Shown: piece after piece, positions 11,201 to 19,962 of the stretch
How the letters are laid out: the number at the start of each line of letters is the position of its first letter
How positions within the stretch are numbered: position 1 is the first letter of the stretch
Origin: Zwartia hollandica
Lineage (GTDB): Bacteria; Pseudomonadota; Gammaproteobacteria; Burkholderiales; Burkholderiaceae_B
DNA: 64,000 nucleotides
Direction: 5' to 3'
Assembly (NCBI RefSeq): GCF_019923725.1
Contig: NZ_JAHXRI010000006.1
Location: forward strand, 749,696 to 813,695
Translations under genes and position numbers: made by a program
Notes under the pieces: generated by a model
Told to the model about the DNA's origin: nothing
Seen by the model: the letters and a program-made list of their open reading frames with translations, nothing else
Database searches by the model: none

Positions 11201-11412
11201 CAGGCGTGGAGTTGCGCAAGCCTCTGGGAATCACCATTCTTGGTGGTTTGCTCGTCAGCCAATTGCTCACGCTTTACACTACTCCTGTGGTTTATCTTTA
11301 TTTGGATCGCTTCCGGTTGTGGATGCTCAGCCGGCCTTGGAGCAAGCAGTCGGGCTCCTCTACTTCGGCTAAACCGGTTACCTCTGCATCCTCTGGGTTG
11401 CCTCACGCATGA
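8257..11412 (+). CDS. mdtC: RND efflux pump subunit (MdtC type)
   Basis: Second RND pump of the operon, 1051 residues, clearly a paralogue of the gene before it: same N-terminal SGPFIVRPVATTL, same aspartate pair (Asp401-Asp402) and same [14 protein letters not shown]. Its ATG overlaps the preceding TAA by one base. The C-terminal tail after the last helix is a short Ser/Thr-rich cytoplasmic extension. Two different RND subunits under one adaptor is the MdtABC arrangement, associated with bile salts, novobiocin and metals in enterobacteria; the substrate here is unknown. Confidence 0.92.
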   Translation: MSLSGPFIVRPVATTLIWLGVVLAGLLAHSLLPIAPLPQIELPSISVRADMPGASPEVMAATVATPLERSLGTIAGLTEMTSRSTTGQTRITLQFDLSRDISRAATDVQGAINAARAMMPSGLRNNPSYKKANPSAAPIMTLALTSATLSQGQLYDIASTTVQQKLSQVQGVGEVQIGGSSLPAVRVDLDPEKLTQYGVSLEAVRMAIAAANSTRPKGFLENDTLRWQIVANDQLWKASDYRPLIVAWRNGAAVRLSDVAQVEDSVEDTFNLGYFNAQQAILVLVRSEAKANIIETVDQIRADLPVLRAMLPADVTLDVAQDRTPSIRASVREAEHTLVIAIGLVMLVVLLFLRNWRAALIPTVAVPVSLIGTFGVMYLAGYSLNTMSLMALIVATGFVVDDAIVVLENIMRHIERGESVKRAALRGTREVGFTVLSMSISLIAVFIPILLMGGLPGRLFREFAVTLSAAIVISMLVSLTLTPMMAARMLRRQEKDEVASRTPGFIGRMLDAALNATVRGYSLTLDWALRHGRIMMLLLAATIGLNFYLYGAVPKGFFPQQDTGMMLGFFSADEGTSFESMKPKLDRFRQILMRDPAISTVTAYANGRGGSNFSFLAVQLKPFAERKVSVREVINRLRPQLSGNPGARLFLVPQQDIRIGGRQSSSQYQYTLMASELGDLKEWLPKVQEALAKLPELVDVDTDVEDRGRQVSILVDRDAAQRLGISMASISAVLNNSFSQRQISVMYGARNQYRVVMGVAPRFAQDPDSLNDVYVLSQTGQRVPFSAFAKFEVSNSPLSVRHQGLLAADTISFDLAPDVSLGQASKAIEQAVSEINLPSERIQAGFQGTAKALQSALSNQPWLILAALVTMYIVLGMLYESTIHPLTILSTLPSAGVGALLALLLLKTEFTLIALIGVFLLIGIVKKNAIMMVDFALDAQRRLGLSPRDAIHQACLTRFRPILMTTAAAIFGAMPLVFASGAGVELRKPLGITILGGLLVSQLLTLYTTPVVYLYLDRFRLWMLSRPWSKQSGSSTSAKPVTSASSGLPHA

Positions 11413-12917
11413 TGAATATTTTTTCCACGTTAACGAACAATGCACAGCGCATGCTGCGTGTCGGAGTGACGTTGCTACCGCTTATTGGGTTGACCGCGTG
11501 CATGGTGGGACCAGACTATGTGCGACCTACGATTGATGTGGGGGTGCAGTTCAAGGAATCGCCCGGCTGGAAGTTGGCACAGCCGGCGTTAGCAAATGCA
11601 CCGCGCGAGCCGTGGTGGTTGATGTATCGTGATTCAACCCTGACACAGCTAATGCAAGAGCTGAATGTGTCGAACCAAAATATTGCGCTGGCCGAAGCAC
11701 GTTTTCGGCAGGCTGTTGCAGTGACTCAGGGTGCGCGCGCGCCATTGCTGCCTTCGGTCACCGCAACGGGGAGCGCCACGCGTGCGGGCGCTGCAGGCTC
11801 TACCTCGGGTTTAAGTGCGAGTGCGACAAACAACTCTTACGGTTTGAGTGCGCAGGCTACCTGGCAGATCGATATTTGGGGTAGTGTGCGCCGAAATATC
11901 GAAGCAACTGATGCGACAGAGCTTGCATTGGCAGCGGACGTTTCGGGCGCACGCTTGACGGCACAGACCGCGTTGGCGCTCGCCTATCTACAAGTGCGTG
12001 TCCTTGATGAGCAGCGCCGCTTGTTGACAGCAACAGTGGATGCCTATCAACGGGCGTTGAAGCTTACCCAGAATCGGTATAACGCAGGAATTTCCGGGCA
12101 AGGGGATGTGTCTGTTGCACGCACACAATTAGAAAGTACTCGGGCGCAACTCATCGATCTTGAGCAGCAACGAGCGATTTTTGAAAACGCGGTGGCGGTC
12201 TTACTAGGCCGTGCACCCTCAACATTCGCGATTAAGGCAGAGAAAGTCCCATTGGTTCCACCTATGGTGCCAGTGGGTTTGCCGTCCGAGTTACTTGAGC
12301 GACGTCCCGATGTTGCCGCAGCCGAGCGACGCACTGCTGCGGCAAACGCACAGATCGGCGTCGCGACGGCCGCCTGGTTTCCGAACCTCACACTGAACGC
12401 CAACGCGGGCTACCGTAGTAACGATTTCACGCAGTGGTTTACTGCGCCCGCTCAGTTTTGGGCGCTTGGCCCACAGCTTGCCGCATTGATTTTCGATGGT
12501 GGAGCGCGTCAGGCTCAGATCAATCAGACGCGTGCCCAGTTTGATGCGCAGGTGGCGATCTATCGGCAAACAGTATTAACTGCGTTGCAGGAAGTCGAGA
12601 ACGCGATGGTGCAAATGCGCGTGTTCGAGCAGGAGGAGGCGGTGCAGCGTTTGGCTGTACAGTCAGCGCAACAGTCGCTGCGTTTAGCCCGCAACCAGTA
12701 TGACCAAGGGTTGATTGATTATTTAAGTGTGGCTGTATTGGAGACGACTGCGCTAAATAACGAACGTACTTACATTACCTTGGTTGGTAATCGATTCGCA
12801 GCGAGCGTGCGCTTGGTTGCATCGTTAGGGGGAGGTTGGTCGGCAGAGGATCTTAAGCGCTTGGATGACTCAGGTAATCCAACGACGCAGCCCAGCAAAG
12901 CCGTGCCCACCAACTGA
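11409..12917 (+). CDS. Outer-membrane efflux channel lipoprotein (NodT/OprM family)
   Basis: The TolC-like outer-membrane factor completing the tripartite pump, 502 residues. A signal peptide ends in LTAC (Cys31), followed by MVGPDYVRP, the usual OprM/NodT beginning. Two OEP repeats are visible, with YDQGLIDYLSVAVLE near the end. The ATG at 11409 overlaps the mdtC stop as ATGA; a second ATG follows at once. The 3' end overlaps the convergent Nudix/ThiE gene by 48 bases, so the two transcripts are complementary there. Confidence 0.92.
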   Translation: MMNIFSTLTNNAQRMLRVGVTLLPLIGLTACMVGPDYVRPTIDVGVQFKESPGWKLAQPALANAPREPWWLMYRDSTLTQLMQELNVSNQNIALAEARFRQAVAVTQGARAPLLPSVTATGSATRAGAAGSTSGLSASATNNSYGLSAQATWQIDIWGSVRRNIEATDATELALAADVSGARLTAQTALALAYLQVRVLDEQRRLLTATVDAYQRALKLTQNRYNAGISGQGDVSVARTQLESTRAQLIDLEQQRAIFENAVAVLLGRAPSTFAIKAEKVPLVPPMVPVGLPSELLERRPDVAAAERRTAAANAQIGVATAAWFPNLTLNANAGYRSNDFTQWFTAPAQFWALGPQLAALIFDGGARQAQINQTRAQFDAQVAIYRQTVLTALQEVENAMVQMRVFEQEEAVQRLAVQSAQQSLRLARNQYDQGLIDYLSVAVLETTALNNERTYITLVGNRFAASVRLVASLGGGWSAEDLKRLDDSGNPTTQPSKAVPTN

Positions 12918-13835
12918 TTTCGCCTGCGCAAGCGTTTCGGCAGATTGCCCGCCGAGCGCATAGACGGGCAGCCCCGCCTGTTGATTGAGACGTGCAAACT
13001 CTTCCCAACCGATCCCGGGGTGGTCCGGATGTGAGGCTGTTGGCAGAACGGGTCCCAGGACCGCGAAGTCGGCTTCGAGTTTGCGGGCATGTTGTAGTTC
13101 AGATAAATCGTGTGTCGAAACACCCACGAGATGCCCTGCAGGTAGTTCTGGACGAACGCTAAAACCTTTGGCATCGGCTGCGCGCAAGTGCATGCCGTCA
13201 CCTTGAGCACACCAGGCTGAAGGGTGAACACTATTGACGACAACACGCGCTCCGGCTGCGTGACACTGCGCGAGAACTGCATCAAAAGCAGTTTTCAAGC
13301 TCGTGCTTGCCGGGCCGTCCGGCCACCCAGGCTCGCGCCATTGCAAGAGTTTGACGCCCTCTTTGAGGCCTTGGGCTAAACGCTGTTGGAACGCAGCCAG
13401 GCCCTGAGGCGACCCCGCACTTGAAATTGCATAGACCTCCGGCAAGTTCATCCAGCGCAGCGGCGGATAGGTTGCAGGTAATAACTTTGGGACATCCAAC
13501 GCCTGTGTAAGTGGCACCCAACGCAGAAGCTGTCCTTCCAGACCTTGTGGCTCCCCATCCCAGCCGGTGACGCGACAGAAGGCCAGTCGCACAGTCGTGG
13601 TTGGGTAGGCGTGCACATAAGTGACCCAGGGCGTGGCGGTGTGGATCTGGATGCCGAGTTCCTCGAGCAGTTCTCGTGCGAGCGCCTGCATCACGGACTC
13701 GCCCGGCTCTAGCTTGCCACCGGGCAGTTCCCACCAGCCTGGCCAAGGTTTGTCTGCAGGGCGATTACCCAACAAAACTGTGCCATCGGGTCGCAGCAAC
13801 ACTCCCACTGCGACATCGATAATTTTTTCAGGCAT
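12870..13835 (-). CDS. Nudix hydrolase fused to a ThiE/TenI-like domain
   Basis: A two-domain protein of 321 residues. Residues 1-125 are a MutT-type Nudix hydrolase that would clear oxidised nucleotides such as 8-oxo-dGTP; the Nudix box runs from Gly40 to Gly61 with Glu46, Arg54, Glu55, Glu58 and Glu59. Residues about 132-320 are a thiamin-phosphate-synthase-like barrel (LLQWREPG, VVVNS, HLVGVSTHD, FAVLGPVLPTASHP, VYALGGQSAETL). This fusion is common in betaproteobacteria; a true thiE is present elsewhere in the window, so the barrel here may have another role. ATG 13835 was chosen because the Nudix domain begins there; it overlaps the ATPase stop by eight bases. Confidence 0.85.
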   Translation of the reverse strand: MPEKIIDVAVGVLLRPDGTVLLGNRPADKPWPGWWELPGGKLEPGESVMQALARELLEELGIQIHTATPWVTYVHAYPTTTVRLAFCRVTGWDGEPQGLEGQLLRWVPLTQALDVPKLLPATYPPLRWMNLPEVYAISSAGSPQGLAAFQQRLAQGLKEGVKLLQWREPGWPDGPASTSLKTAFDAVLAQCHAAGARVVVNSVHPSAWCAQGDGMHLRAADAKGFSVRPELPAGHLVGVSTHDLSELQHARKLEADFAVLGPVLPTASHPDHPGIGWEEFARLNQQAGLPVYALGGQSAETLAQAKSVGGHGFAGLRRWIT

Positions 13836-14712
13836 GCCGAGCAGCCCAGTCCCGAGAGAAATGCCAAGCAACACGACCCGAACGTGAGCCACGCTCAAGC
13901 GCCCATTGCAAGGCTTCGGTGCGCGCTTCGGCGATGCTCTGCTTGGAACAGCCGAGTGTTTCAAGCCAGTGCGCAACGATGTCCAGATAATCGTCTTGCT
14001 TGAAGGGGTAGAAAGACAGCCAAAGCCCAAAGCGCTCCGAGAGCGATATTTTTTCTTCGACTGTTTCACCAGGATGCACCTCACCGTCGGCCTGGTGGCG
14101 CGCAGCAAGATTCTCGCTCATGTATTCGGGCATGAGATGTCGGCGGTTTGAGGTTGCATAAATCAGCACGTTGTTACCGCTCGATGCGGCAGACCCGTCC
14201 AGTACAGACTTTAGCGCCTTGTAACCGGACTCGCCTTCTTCGAAAGAAAGATCATCGCAAAAGACAATAAACTTTTCAGGACGCGAGGCGACTAAGTCAA
14301 CAATGTCAGCGAGGTCGCCGAGATCTGCCTTGTCGACTTCAATCAGTCGCAGACCACGACCACCGTAACTTGCCAACATGGCTTTCACAAGCGAGCTTTT
14401 TCCTGTGCCACGTGCGCCGGTCATCAGCACATTATTGGCGGGCTTACCCTCGACAAAATGGCGCGTATTGCGATCAATGATATCTTTCTGGCGTTCGATG
14501 TGTTGCAGATCTTCGGGATTAATCAATGACACATTGGCGATTGCATCAAGCCATCCATGCGAGGCGCCACGTTTGCGCCACCGATAGGCGTGCGCCTCCC
14601 AATTGATAGGGGGTGGTGCTGGAGGCAGCCACGCCTCGAGTTGCGCCAAGACGCGGGTGGCCCGCGCCATAAGATCGACCATGGGTAAGTTGTTTTCGGT
14701 GTTAGGTTTCAT
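13828..14712 (-). CDS. AAA-type ATPase of the DUF815 family
   Basis: A cytosolic P-loop ATPase of 294 residues. Walker A is GARGTGKSS (99-107) and Walker B is FIVFCDDLSFE (148-158). A sensor-like stretch YATSNRRHLMPEY follows, then an ER-rich C-terminus with SGRVAWHFSRDW. The biochemical role of DUF815 proteins is not established. It lies between argJ (six-base gap) and the Nudix gene in the order usual for Burkholderiales, all on the minus strand. Confidence 0.85.
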   Translation of the reverse strand: MKPNTENNLPMVDLMARATRVLAQLEAWLPPAPPPINWEAHAYRWRKRGASHGWLDAIANVSLINPEDLQHIERQKDIIDRNTRHFVEGKPANNVLMTGARGTGKSSLVKAMLASYGGRGLRLIEVDKADLGDLADIVDLVASRPEKFIVFCDDLSFEEGESGYKALKSVLDGSAASSGNNVLIYATSNRRHLMPEYMSENLAARHQADGEVHPGETVEEKISLSERFGLWLSFYPFKQDDYLDIVAHWLETLGCSKQSIAEARTEALQWALERGSRSGRVAWHFSRDWAARHA

Positions 14713-14718
14713 CTTGAA

Positions 14719-15945
14719 TCAGGAACGGTAATCGGCGTTGATGCTGACGTATTCATGGGAAAAGTCGCAGGTGTATACGGTTTCGGTCGTGTTGCCGCGA
14801 CCCAGCGCGATACGCACCAAAATTTCGGCTTCTTTCATCACCCGTTGACCATCGGTTTCCTGGTAAGACGGATTGCGACCGCCTTGTGTAGCGACCAAGA
14901 CATCGCCGAGCCATAGCTTGACGCCACCGACATCCAGGTCATTGATTCCGGCGTAGCCAATTGCTGCCAAGATACGACCGAGGTTTGGGTCGCTCGCAAA
15001 AAACGCTGTCTTGACCAAGGGTGAATGCGCGACGGCGTAGGCGACTTGTAGCGCCTCGGCCGATGACTTGGCTTCTTCTACCCGGATTGTCATGAATTTT
15101 GTTGCACCCTCGCCATCTCGCACAATTTTTTGTGCGAGATCGGTGGCGGCTGCAGCGAGTGCAGCTTTGAGCTCTGCATATTGGGGGTGCGCAGTGCTGT
15201 CGACCATCAGGCCGCTTTTGCCTGTCGCGATCACGATGAAGGAGTCATTCGTTGAGGTGTCGCCGTCAATCGTGATGCGATTAAATGAGACATCAGCGAT
15301 TTCACGTGCTAACTGATTCAGCAAGGGTTGCGCAATGCCAGCATCGGTAGCCAAGTAGCTCAGCATGGTAGCCATATTCGGGCGAATCATGCCAGCGCCT
15401 TTGCTAATCCCGGTAAGCGTGATTGTCTTGCCACCCATGGAAATTCGCTGTGAGTGAATCTTTGGGAGGGTGTCGGTGGTCATGATGCCGTGTGCAGCGG
15501 AGACCCAGTTGTTTGCACTCAGGTTCTTTAACGCAGCAGGCAAGCCCGCTTTAATTCGGTCAACGGGGAGGGGTTCAAGAATGACCCCGGTTGAGAACGG
15601 CAGGATTTGATTGCTTTGTAAGGCCATGAGCTTAGCCAGCGCCTCACAGGTTTCATTGGCGGCCTTTAGGCCAGGTTCGCCCGTGCCTGCGTTGGCGTTG
15701 CCCGTGTTGATTACCAGAGCTTGAATTGCAGCGCCTGCGCTCAGGTGCTCTTGGCAAACCAGTACGGGTGCCGCGCAGAATCGATTGCGAGTGAACACCC
15801 CAGCAACGGTTGACCCGGGGCTTAACTTAAAGACTGTTAAGTCTCGTCGGTCTGCTTTACGGATTCCAGCTTCGGTTACACCGATTTCGACGCCCGGAAC
15901 GGGATAGACGGCGTCATCTTTTGGGATATGTAGGTTTACGGCCAT
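14719..15945 (-). CDS. argJ: Bifunctional ornithine acetyltransferase / N-acetylglutamate synthase
   Basis: ArgJ moves acetyl from N-acetylornithine to glutamate, closing the cyclic arginine pathway, and may also use acetyl-CoA. At 408 residues it is full length. The precursor cleaves itself between Ala192 and Thr193 in the motif [14 protein letters not shown] (182-195), making Thr193 the nucleophile of the beta chain. [12 protein letters not shown] (78-89) is also conserved. First gene of the minus-strand argJ-ATPase-Nudix run. argC lies 43 kb away in the same window, so arginine genes are scattered. Confidence 0.95.
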   Translation of the reverse strand: MAVNLHIPKDDAVYPVPGVEIGVTEAGIRKADRRDLTVFKLSPGSTVAGVFTRNRFCAAPVLVCQEHLSAGAAIQALVINTGNANAGTGEPGLKAANETCEALAKLMALQSNQILPFSTGVILEPLPVDRIKAGLPAALKNLSANNWVSAAHGIMTTDTLPKIHSQRISMGGKTITLTGISKGAGMIRPNMATMLSYLATDAGIAQPLLNQLAREIADVSFNRITIDGDTSTNDSFIVIATGKSGLMVDSTAHPQYAELKAALAAAATDLAQKIVRDGEGATKFMTIRVEEAKSSAEALQVAYAVAHSPLVKTAFFASDPNLGRILAAIGYAGINDLDVGGVKLWLGDVLVATQGGRNPSYQETDGQRVMKEAEILVRIALGRGNTTETVYTCDFSHEYVSINADYRS

Positions 15946-16136
15946 GGTGAGTCACAGGGTGGAGTGAACAAAACGCAATTATCACCTGTTTTGGGCTCGG
16001 GTATACCACTAGGCGCGCAGCAGGGGATTCTTCGCGTGGGATGGCAAAAGGTGGCTCACCTGCTACTATTTGCGGTGACAAATTTCGCCCGTACCAAGCC
16101 TAATTGCCGGGCCTTAAACATCTAGGAGATCCAGAG

Positions 16137-17303
16137 ATGCGCCTGATTCAAAAACTGTTTGCGGCCGCCGCATTGTTACCTTGCCTAGTCATGGCACAGA
16201 CCCCTATCAAAGTGGGGATCGCAAATGACCTGTCAGGCCCTTTTGCGGCACTAGGTGCCGAGGCCCGTGACGGCTTCAATTTGGCGATCAAGCAGCTGGG
16301 TGGAAAACTCGGTGGACAACCTGCTGAGTTTTTGCAGGCAGACATGGGCGGTAACCCTGACCAAGCCCGTCAGTTGGTTAGCCGTTATATACAACGGGAC
16401 AAAATTGATTTTTTCACGGGTCCGATTGGCTCTAACGTCGCACTCGCCGTGGGACCAGCGCTCTTTGCGGCCAAAATTCCCTACCTATCTAACAATCCTG
16501 GCCCAAGCCAGTTTGCCGGCGCACAATGTAATGACTACTGGTTCGGCGTGTCCTATCAGAACGACGCTTTTCACGAAGCTGCCGGCAAGGTTGCGGCAGA
16601 CCGTGGCTTTAAAAAGATGGTCATCATCGCGCCAGACTATCCAGCTGGCAAAGATGCGTTAACTGGCTTTAAGCGTGGGTACAAGACCGCTGTGAGCCAA
16701 GAGGTTTACACCAAGCTTGGACAAATCGACTACGCTGCCGAGCTTGCCCAGATTCGTGACGCCAAACCTGATGCGATCTATATCTTCTTGCCAGGCGGGA
16801 TGGGCATCAATTTTATTAAGCAGTTTGTTTCGGCGGGTTTGAACAAGAGCGTCAAGCTGGTGGGGCCTGGATTTTCGGCAGATGAGGACGTGATTCGTGC
16901 AGTGGGTGAGCCGATGATTGGTATGTTTAATACTGCACAATGGGCCCACGACTTAGATAATGCTCAAAACAAAGCCTTTGTTGCCGCTTTCCGCAAGGAA
17001 TACAACAATCGCCAGCCGACCGTTTACGCTGCACAAGCGTATGACACCATTATGGCGATGGATGCTGCTGTCAAAGCCGTAGGCGGTAAAGTTGCGGACC
17101 GTGGTGCAGTCATCGCTGCGCTCAAAAAAGCGGACTTCCAATCGGTGCGCGGTCCATTCAAATACGGTGTGAATAACTTCCCGATTCAGCCTTATTACGT
17201 TCGCGTGATCGAAAAGGCAGCAGACGGCAGTATTACCAACAAATTGGTGGGTAAAGTATTTGACTCCTACCAAGATGTTTATGTTGGCGAGTGCAAGAAA
17301 TAA
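16137..17303 (+). CDS. ABC transporter periplasmic binding protein, Leu/Ile/Val type
   Basis: Type I periplasmic binding protein (Peripla_BP_6, LivK-like), 388 residues. The signal peptide MRLIQKLFAAAALLPCLVMA is followed by QTPIKVGIANDLSGPFAALG, the typical ligand-lobe start. ATG 16137 is preceded by AGGAG (16123-16127) and begins the signal; the longer frame from 16104 does not. First gene of a five-gene import operon. Related proteins bind branched-chain amino acids, amides or aromatic acids; the ligand cannot be assigned here. Confidence 0.9.
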   Translation: MRLIQKLFAAAALLPCLVMAQTPIKVGIANDLSGPFAALGAEARDGFNLAIKQLGGKLGGQPAEFLQADMGGNPDQARQLVSRYIQRDKIDFFTGPIGSNVALAVGPALFAAKIPYLSNNPGPSQFAGAQCNDYWFGVSYQNDAFHEAAGKVAADRGFKKMVIIAPDYPAGKDALTGFKRGYKTAVSQEVYTKLGQIDYAAELAQIRDAKPDAIYIFLPGGMGINFIKQFVSAGLNKSVKLVGPGFSADEDVIRAVGEPMIGMFNTAQWAHDLDNAQNKAFVAAFRKEYNNRQPTVYAAQAYDTIMAMDAAVKAVGGKVADRGAVIAALKKADFQSVRGPFKYGVNNFPIQPYYVRVIEKAADGSITNKLVGKVFDSYQDVYVGECKK

Positions 17304-17330
17304 GAAACCTAACCCGACTGTTCGTTTGAT

Positions 17331-18251
17331 ATGAGTGCAACGCTAATCGCCGAGCAATTGCTCAACGGCTTACAGTTCGGACTAATGTTGTTTCTGATTG
17401 CGGCGGGCCTGACGCTGGTGTTCGGGATTCTAGATATCCTGAATGTGGCGCATGGCTCGTTGTACATGGCGGGTGCCTATGTTGCGGCCCAGACCATGCA
17501 GGCCACCCAATCCTTTCTGCTCGCCGTCGTTGTTGCTGCGGTGGTGACTGGGCTGGTGGGCTTGATTATTGAGCTTGTACTGATACGACGCTTGGTCGTG
17601 CGCGACCACTTAGCACAAGTGCTTGGTACCTTCGCCATTATTCTGATCGCCAACGATGTCGTGAAGATGATTTGGGGGCCTGCTCCTGTCATGATGAGTA
17701 TGCCAGCAGCACTTTCCGGCCCCGTGCATATCTTGCCCAATATGTTGTATCCCGCGTATCGGCTTCTGATTATTGCGGTTGGGCTTGCGGCTGCGCTCGG
17801 TCTGTATTTGTTTGTCACGCGCACGCGTGCTGGCGTACTGGTGCGGGCCGGAGCCTCGAATCGACAAATGGCTACTTTGATGGGGGTGCGAGTGCCCCTG
17901 CTATTTTTAGGTGTGTTCGTATTGGGTGCGATGTTAGCCGCCTTGGCGGGCGCAATGCTTGGCCCAGTGACTGCGATTCAAGCCGGCATGGGCGAGCAAA
18001 TTCTGATCTTAGTGCTGGTATGTATTGTGATCGGAGGCATCGGCTCTATACGTGGCGCATTTGTCGGCGCGTTATTAGTAGGATTCGTCGACACGGCGGG
18101 TCGTGCCTTTTTGCCGACGTTGTTGAAGGCATTTTTTTCGCCGGCGGTTGCCTCGAGTGTGGGACCGACACTTGCCGCTATTTCAATCTATATCTTGATG
18201 GCGGTGGTGTTAGTGTTTAGACCCGCTGGTTTATTTCCGGCGCGCGGCTAA
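17331..18251 (+). CDS. livH: Branched-chain amino acid-type ABC permease (LivH family)
   Basis: Inner-membrane permease of 306 residues with about eight hydrophobic segments. Family features are LLNGLQFGLMLFLIAAGLTL at the N-terminus, FGILDILNVAHGSLYMAGAY and the cytoplasmic coupling region near IGGIGSIRGAFVGALLVG. It pairs with the LivM-type gene two bases downstream to form the heterodimeric channel fed by the binding protein upstream. Confidence 0.9.
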   Translation: MSATLIAEQLLNGLQFGLMLFLIAAGLTLVFGILDILNVAHGSLYMAGAYVAAQTMQATQSFLLAVVVAAVVTGLVGLIIELVLIRRLVVRDHLAQVLGTFAIILIANDVVKMIWGPAPVMMSMPAALSGPVHILPNMLYPAYRLLIIAVGLAAALGLYLFVTRTRAGVLVRAGASNRQMATLMGVRVPLLFLGVFVLGAMLAALAGAMLGPVTAIQAGMGEQILILVLVCIVIGGIGSIRGAFVGALLVGFVDTAGRAFLPTLLKAFFSPAVASSVGPTLAAISIYILMAVVLVFRPAGLFPARG

Positions 18252-18253
18252 TC

Positions 18254-19213
18254 ATGCAATCTCTCTCTTCACGCCTTCCTTGGCTGTGTCTGGTTTTGTT
18301 GATTGCCTTCCCGTTGGTTGCGCCAGCGCTCAACCTTGATTTTTACGTGTCCTTTGTTCGACGCGTTCTAATTTTTGCGCTCGCGGCAAGTAGCCTGAAC
18401 TTTATTCTTGGGTACGGCGGAATGGTGGCGCTTGGCCATGCTGCCTTCTTCGGTGCGGGCGCTTATGTCGCTGCCATTTTATCGACGCAGGGTTTGCAGC
18501 AGGCTTGGCTAGGTTGGCCAATCGCGATGTTGGTCTCTGCCGGGCTGGCTTTGATTGTGGGGGTAGTTTCGCTTCGTACGCGAGGAGTCTACTTCATCAT
18601 GATCACACTGGCGTTTGCGCAAATGGTGTTTTACTTGTTCATTTCGTTACGCCAATACGGTGGTGAAGATGGCATTAATTTGCCGGCGCCCCTGCAGTTG
18701 CCAGGGCTGAATCTTGCTAATGATCTGACTTCCTACTATGTCGTGCTTGTGATTGTTGTGGGATGTCTTTGGCTGATGAATCGGGTTGTTCAGGCCCGCT
18801 TCGGCCAAGCGTTACAAGGGATTCGAGAAAACGAGCCCCGGATGGAAGCCCTGGGGTATCCCGTATTCAAGATTAAGTTGCTCGCGTTTGTGCTCGCTGG
18901 CGCCGTTGCGGGTCTCGCTGGCGCCTTGCTGGCTAATCACAACTTGTTTGTATCACCCAGTTTGATGCACTGGACGTCCTCGGCGAGCCTGATCATTATG
19001 GTGATCGTGGGTGGAATCGGTCTGCGTTATGGCGGAGTCGTGGGCGCCGCAGTGATGCTTTGGCTTGAAGAGGTCCTGCGTCTTTACACTGACTACTGGC
19101 ATATGCCGCTCGGGTTTCTGTTGCTGGCGATTGTGTTGTTTGCACCGCGTGGGCTTTCAGGCGCATGGAGTACCTTTGCTAGGCGATTTTCAAAGTCGGG
19201 GCGCGCAGCATGA
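18254..19213 (+). CDS. livM: Branched-chain amino acid-type ABC permease (LivM family)
   Basis: Second inner-membrane permease, 319 residues. LILGYGGMVALGHAAFFGAG, the RTRGVYFIMITLAFAQM segment and the GIRENEPRMEALGY coupling loop are typical of LivM. A later GGIGLRYGGVVGA loop parallels the one in the LivH partner. Its stop overlaps the ATPase gene start as ATGA. Confidence 0.9.
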   Translation: MQSLSSRLPWLCLVLLIAFPLVAPALNLDFYVSFVRRVLIFALAASSLNFILGYGGMVALGHAAFFGAGAYVAAILSTQGLQQAWLGWPIAMLVSAGLALIVGVVSLRTRGVYFIMITLAFAQMVFYLFISLRQYGGEDGINLPAPLQLPGLNLANDLTSYYVVLVIVVGCLWLMNRVVQARFGQALQGIRENEPRMEALGYPVFKIKLLAFVLAGAVAGLAGALLANHNLFVSPSLMHWTSSASLIIMVIVGGIGLRYGGVVGAAVMLWLEEVLRLYTDYWHMPLGFLLLAIVLFAPRGLSGAWSTFARRFSKSGRAA

Positions 19214-19962
19214 CAGTTGCATTGCATGCCCATCAACTGACAAAGCGATACGGCGCACTCGTTGCCTGTGACCAAGTTTCGCTAACGGTCTTGCCCGGTG
19301 AAATACACGCGCTCATTGGCCCTAATGGCGCTGGAAAGTCCACATTGATTCATTTGCTCTCTGGCACGATAGCCGCTGATGCCGGCAATTTGCAGTTGGG
19401 CGATCGCGACGTGACCCGCTTGTCACCGCATGCCCGGGTCGCAGCGGGCTTATCGCGCTCGTATCAAATCACAAATATTTTTAAGCAGCTTTCCGTCTTT
19501 GATAATTTAATGCTCGCTGTACAGGCACACGCTGGTAGCAGTTTTGAGTTTTGGCGACCGCGTGAATCGGATCGTGCGCTGCATGAAGCTGCGGCTACCT
19601 TGGCCGCGCAGTGTGCAATCGACCAGCTTCTGTGGCGGCAACCGGCAGGCGCCTTGCCGCATGGTGAGCAGCGCAAATTGGAATTTGCGTTAGCGCTTGC
19701 GGCGCAGCCCAGTGTATTGTTGCTCGACGAGCCCATGGCAGGGATGGGTCCTGATGAGACCCTTCGCTTGACGGAGTTGATCGGCTCTTTGCGTGGTCGA
19801 GTATCGATGCTTCTCGTTGAGCACGATATGCAGGCGGTATTTCGGCTCGCAGATCGCATCTCTGTGTTGGTTTATGGCAGCGTGATCGCCACCGGTACCC
19901 CAGCTGAGATACGTGCGAACGCAGCTGTGCGGCAAGCCTACCTCGGCGAGGAGACGGCTTGA
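19210..19962 (+). CDS. livG: ABC transporter ATPase (LivG family)
   Basis: Cytosolic ATPase of 250 residues. Walker A GPNGAGKST (37-45), the unusual LivG signature LPHGEQRKLE (149-158), Walker B LLDEP (171-175) and the switch His205 in VEHDM are all present. The loop RSYQITNIFKQLSVFDNLM is characteristic of LivG. It acts with the LivF-type ATPase directly downstream, whose ATG overlaps its stop by one base. Confidence 0.92.
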   Translation: MTVALHAHQLTKRYGALVACDQVSLTVLPGEIHALIGPNGAGKSTLIHLLSGTIAADAGNLQLGDRDVTRLSPHARVAAGLSRSYQITNIFKQLSVFDNLMLAVQAHAGSSFEFWRPRESDRALHEAAATLAAQCAIDQLLWRQPAGALPHGEQRKLEFALALAAQPSVLLLDEPMAGMGPDETLRLTELIGSLRGRVSMLLVEHDMQAVFRLADRISVLVYGSVIATGTPAEIRANAAVRQAYLGEETA

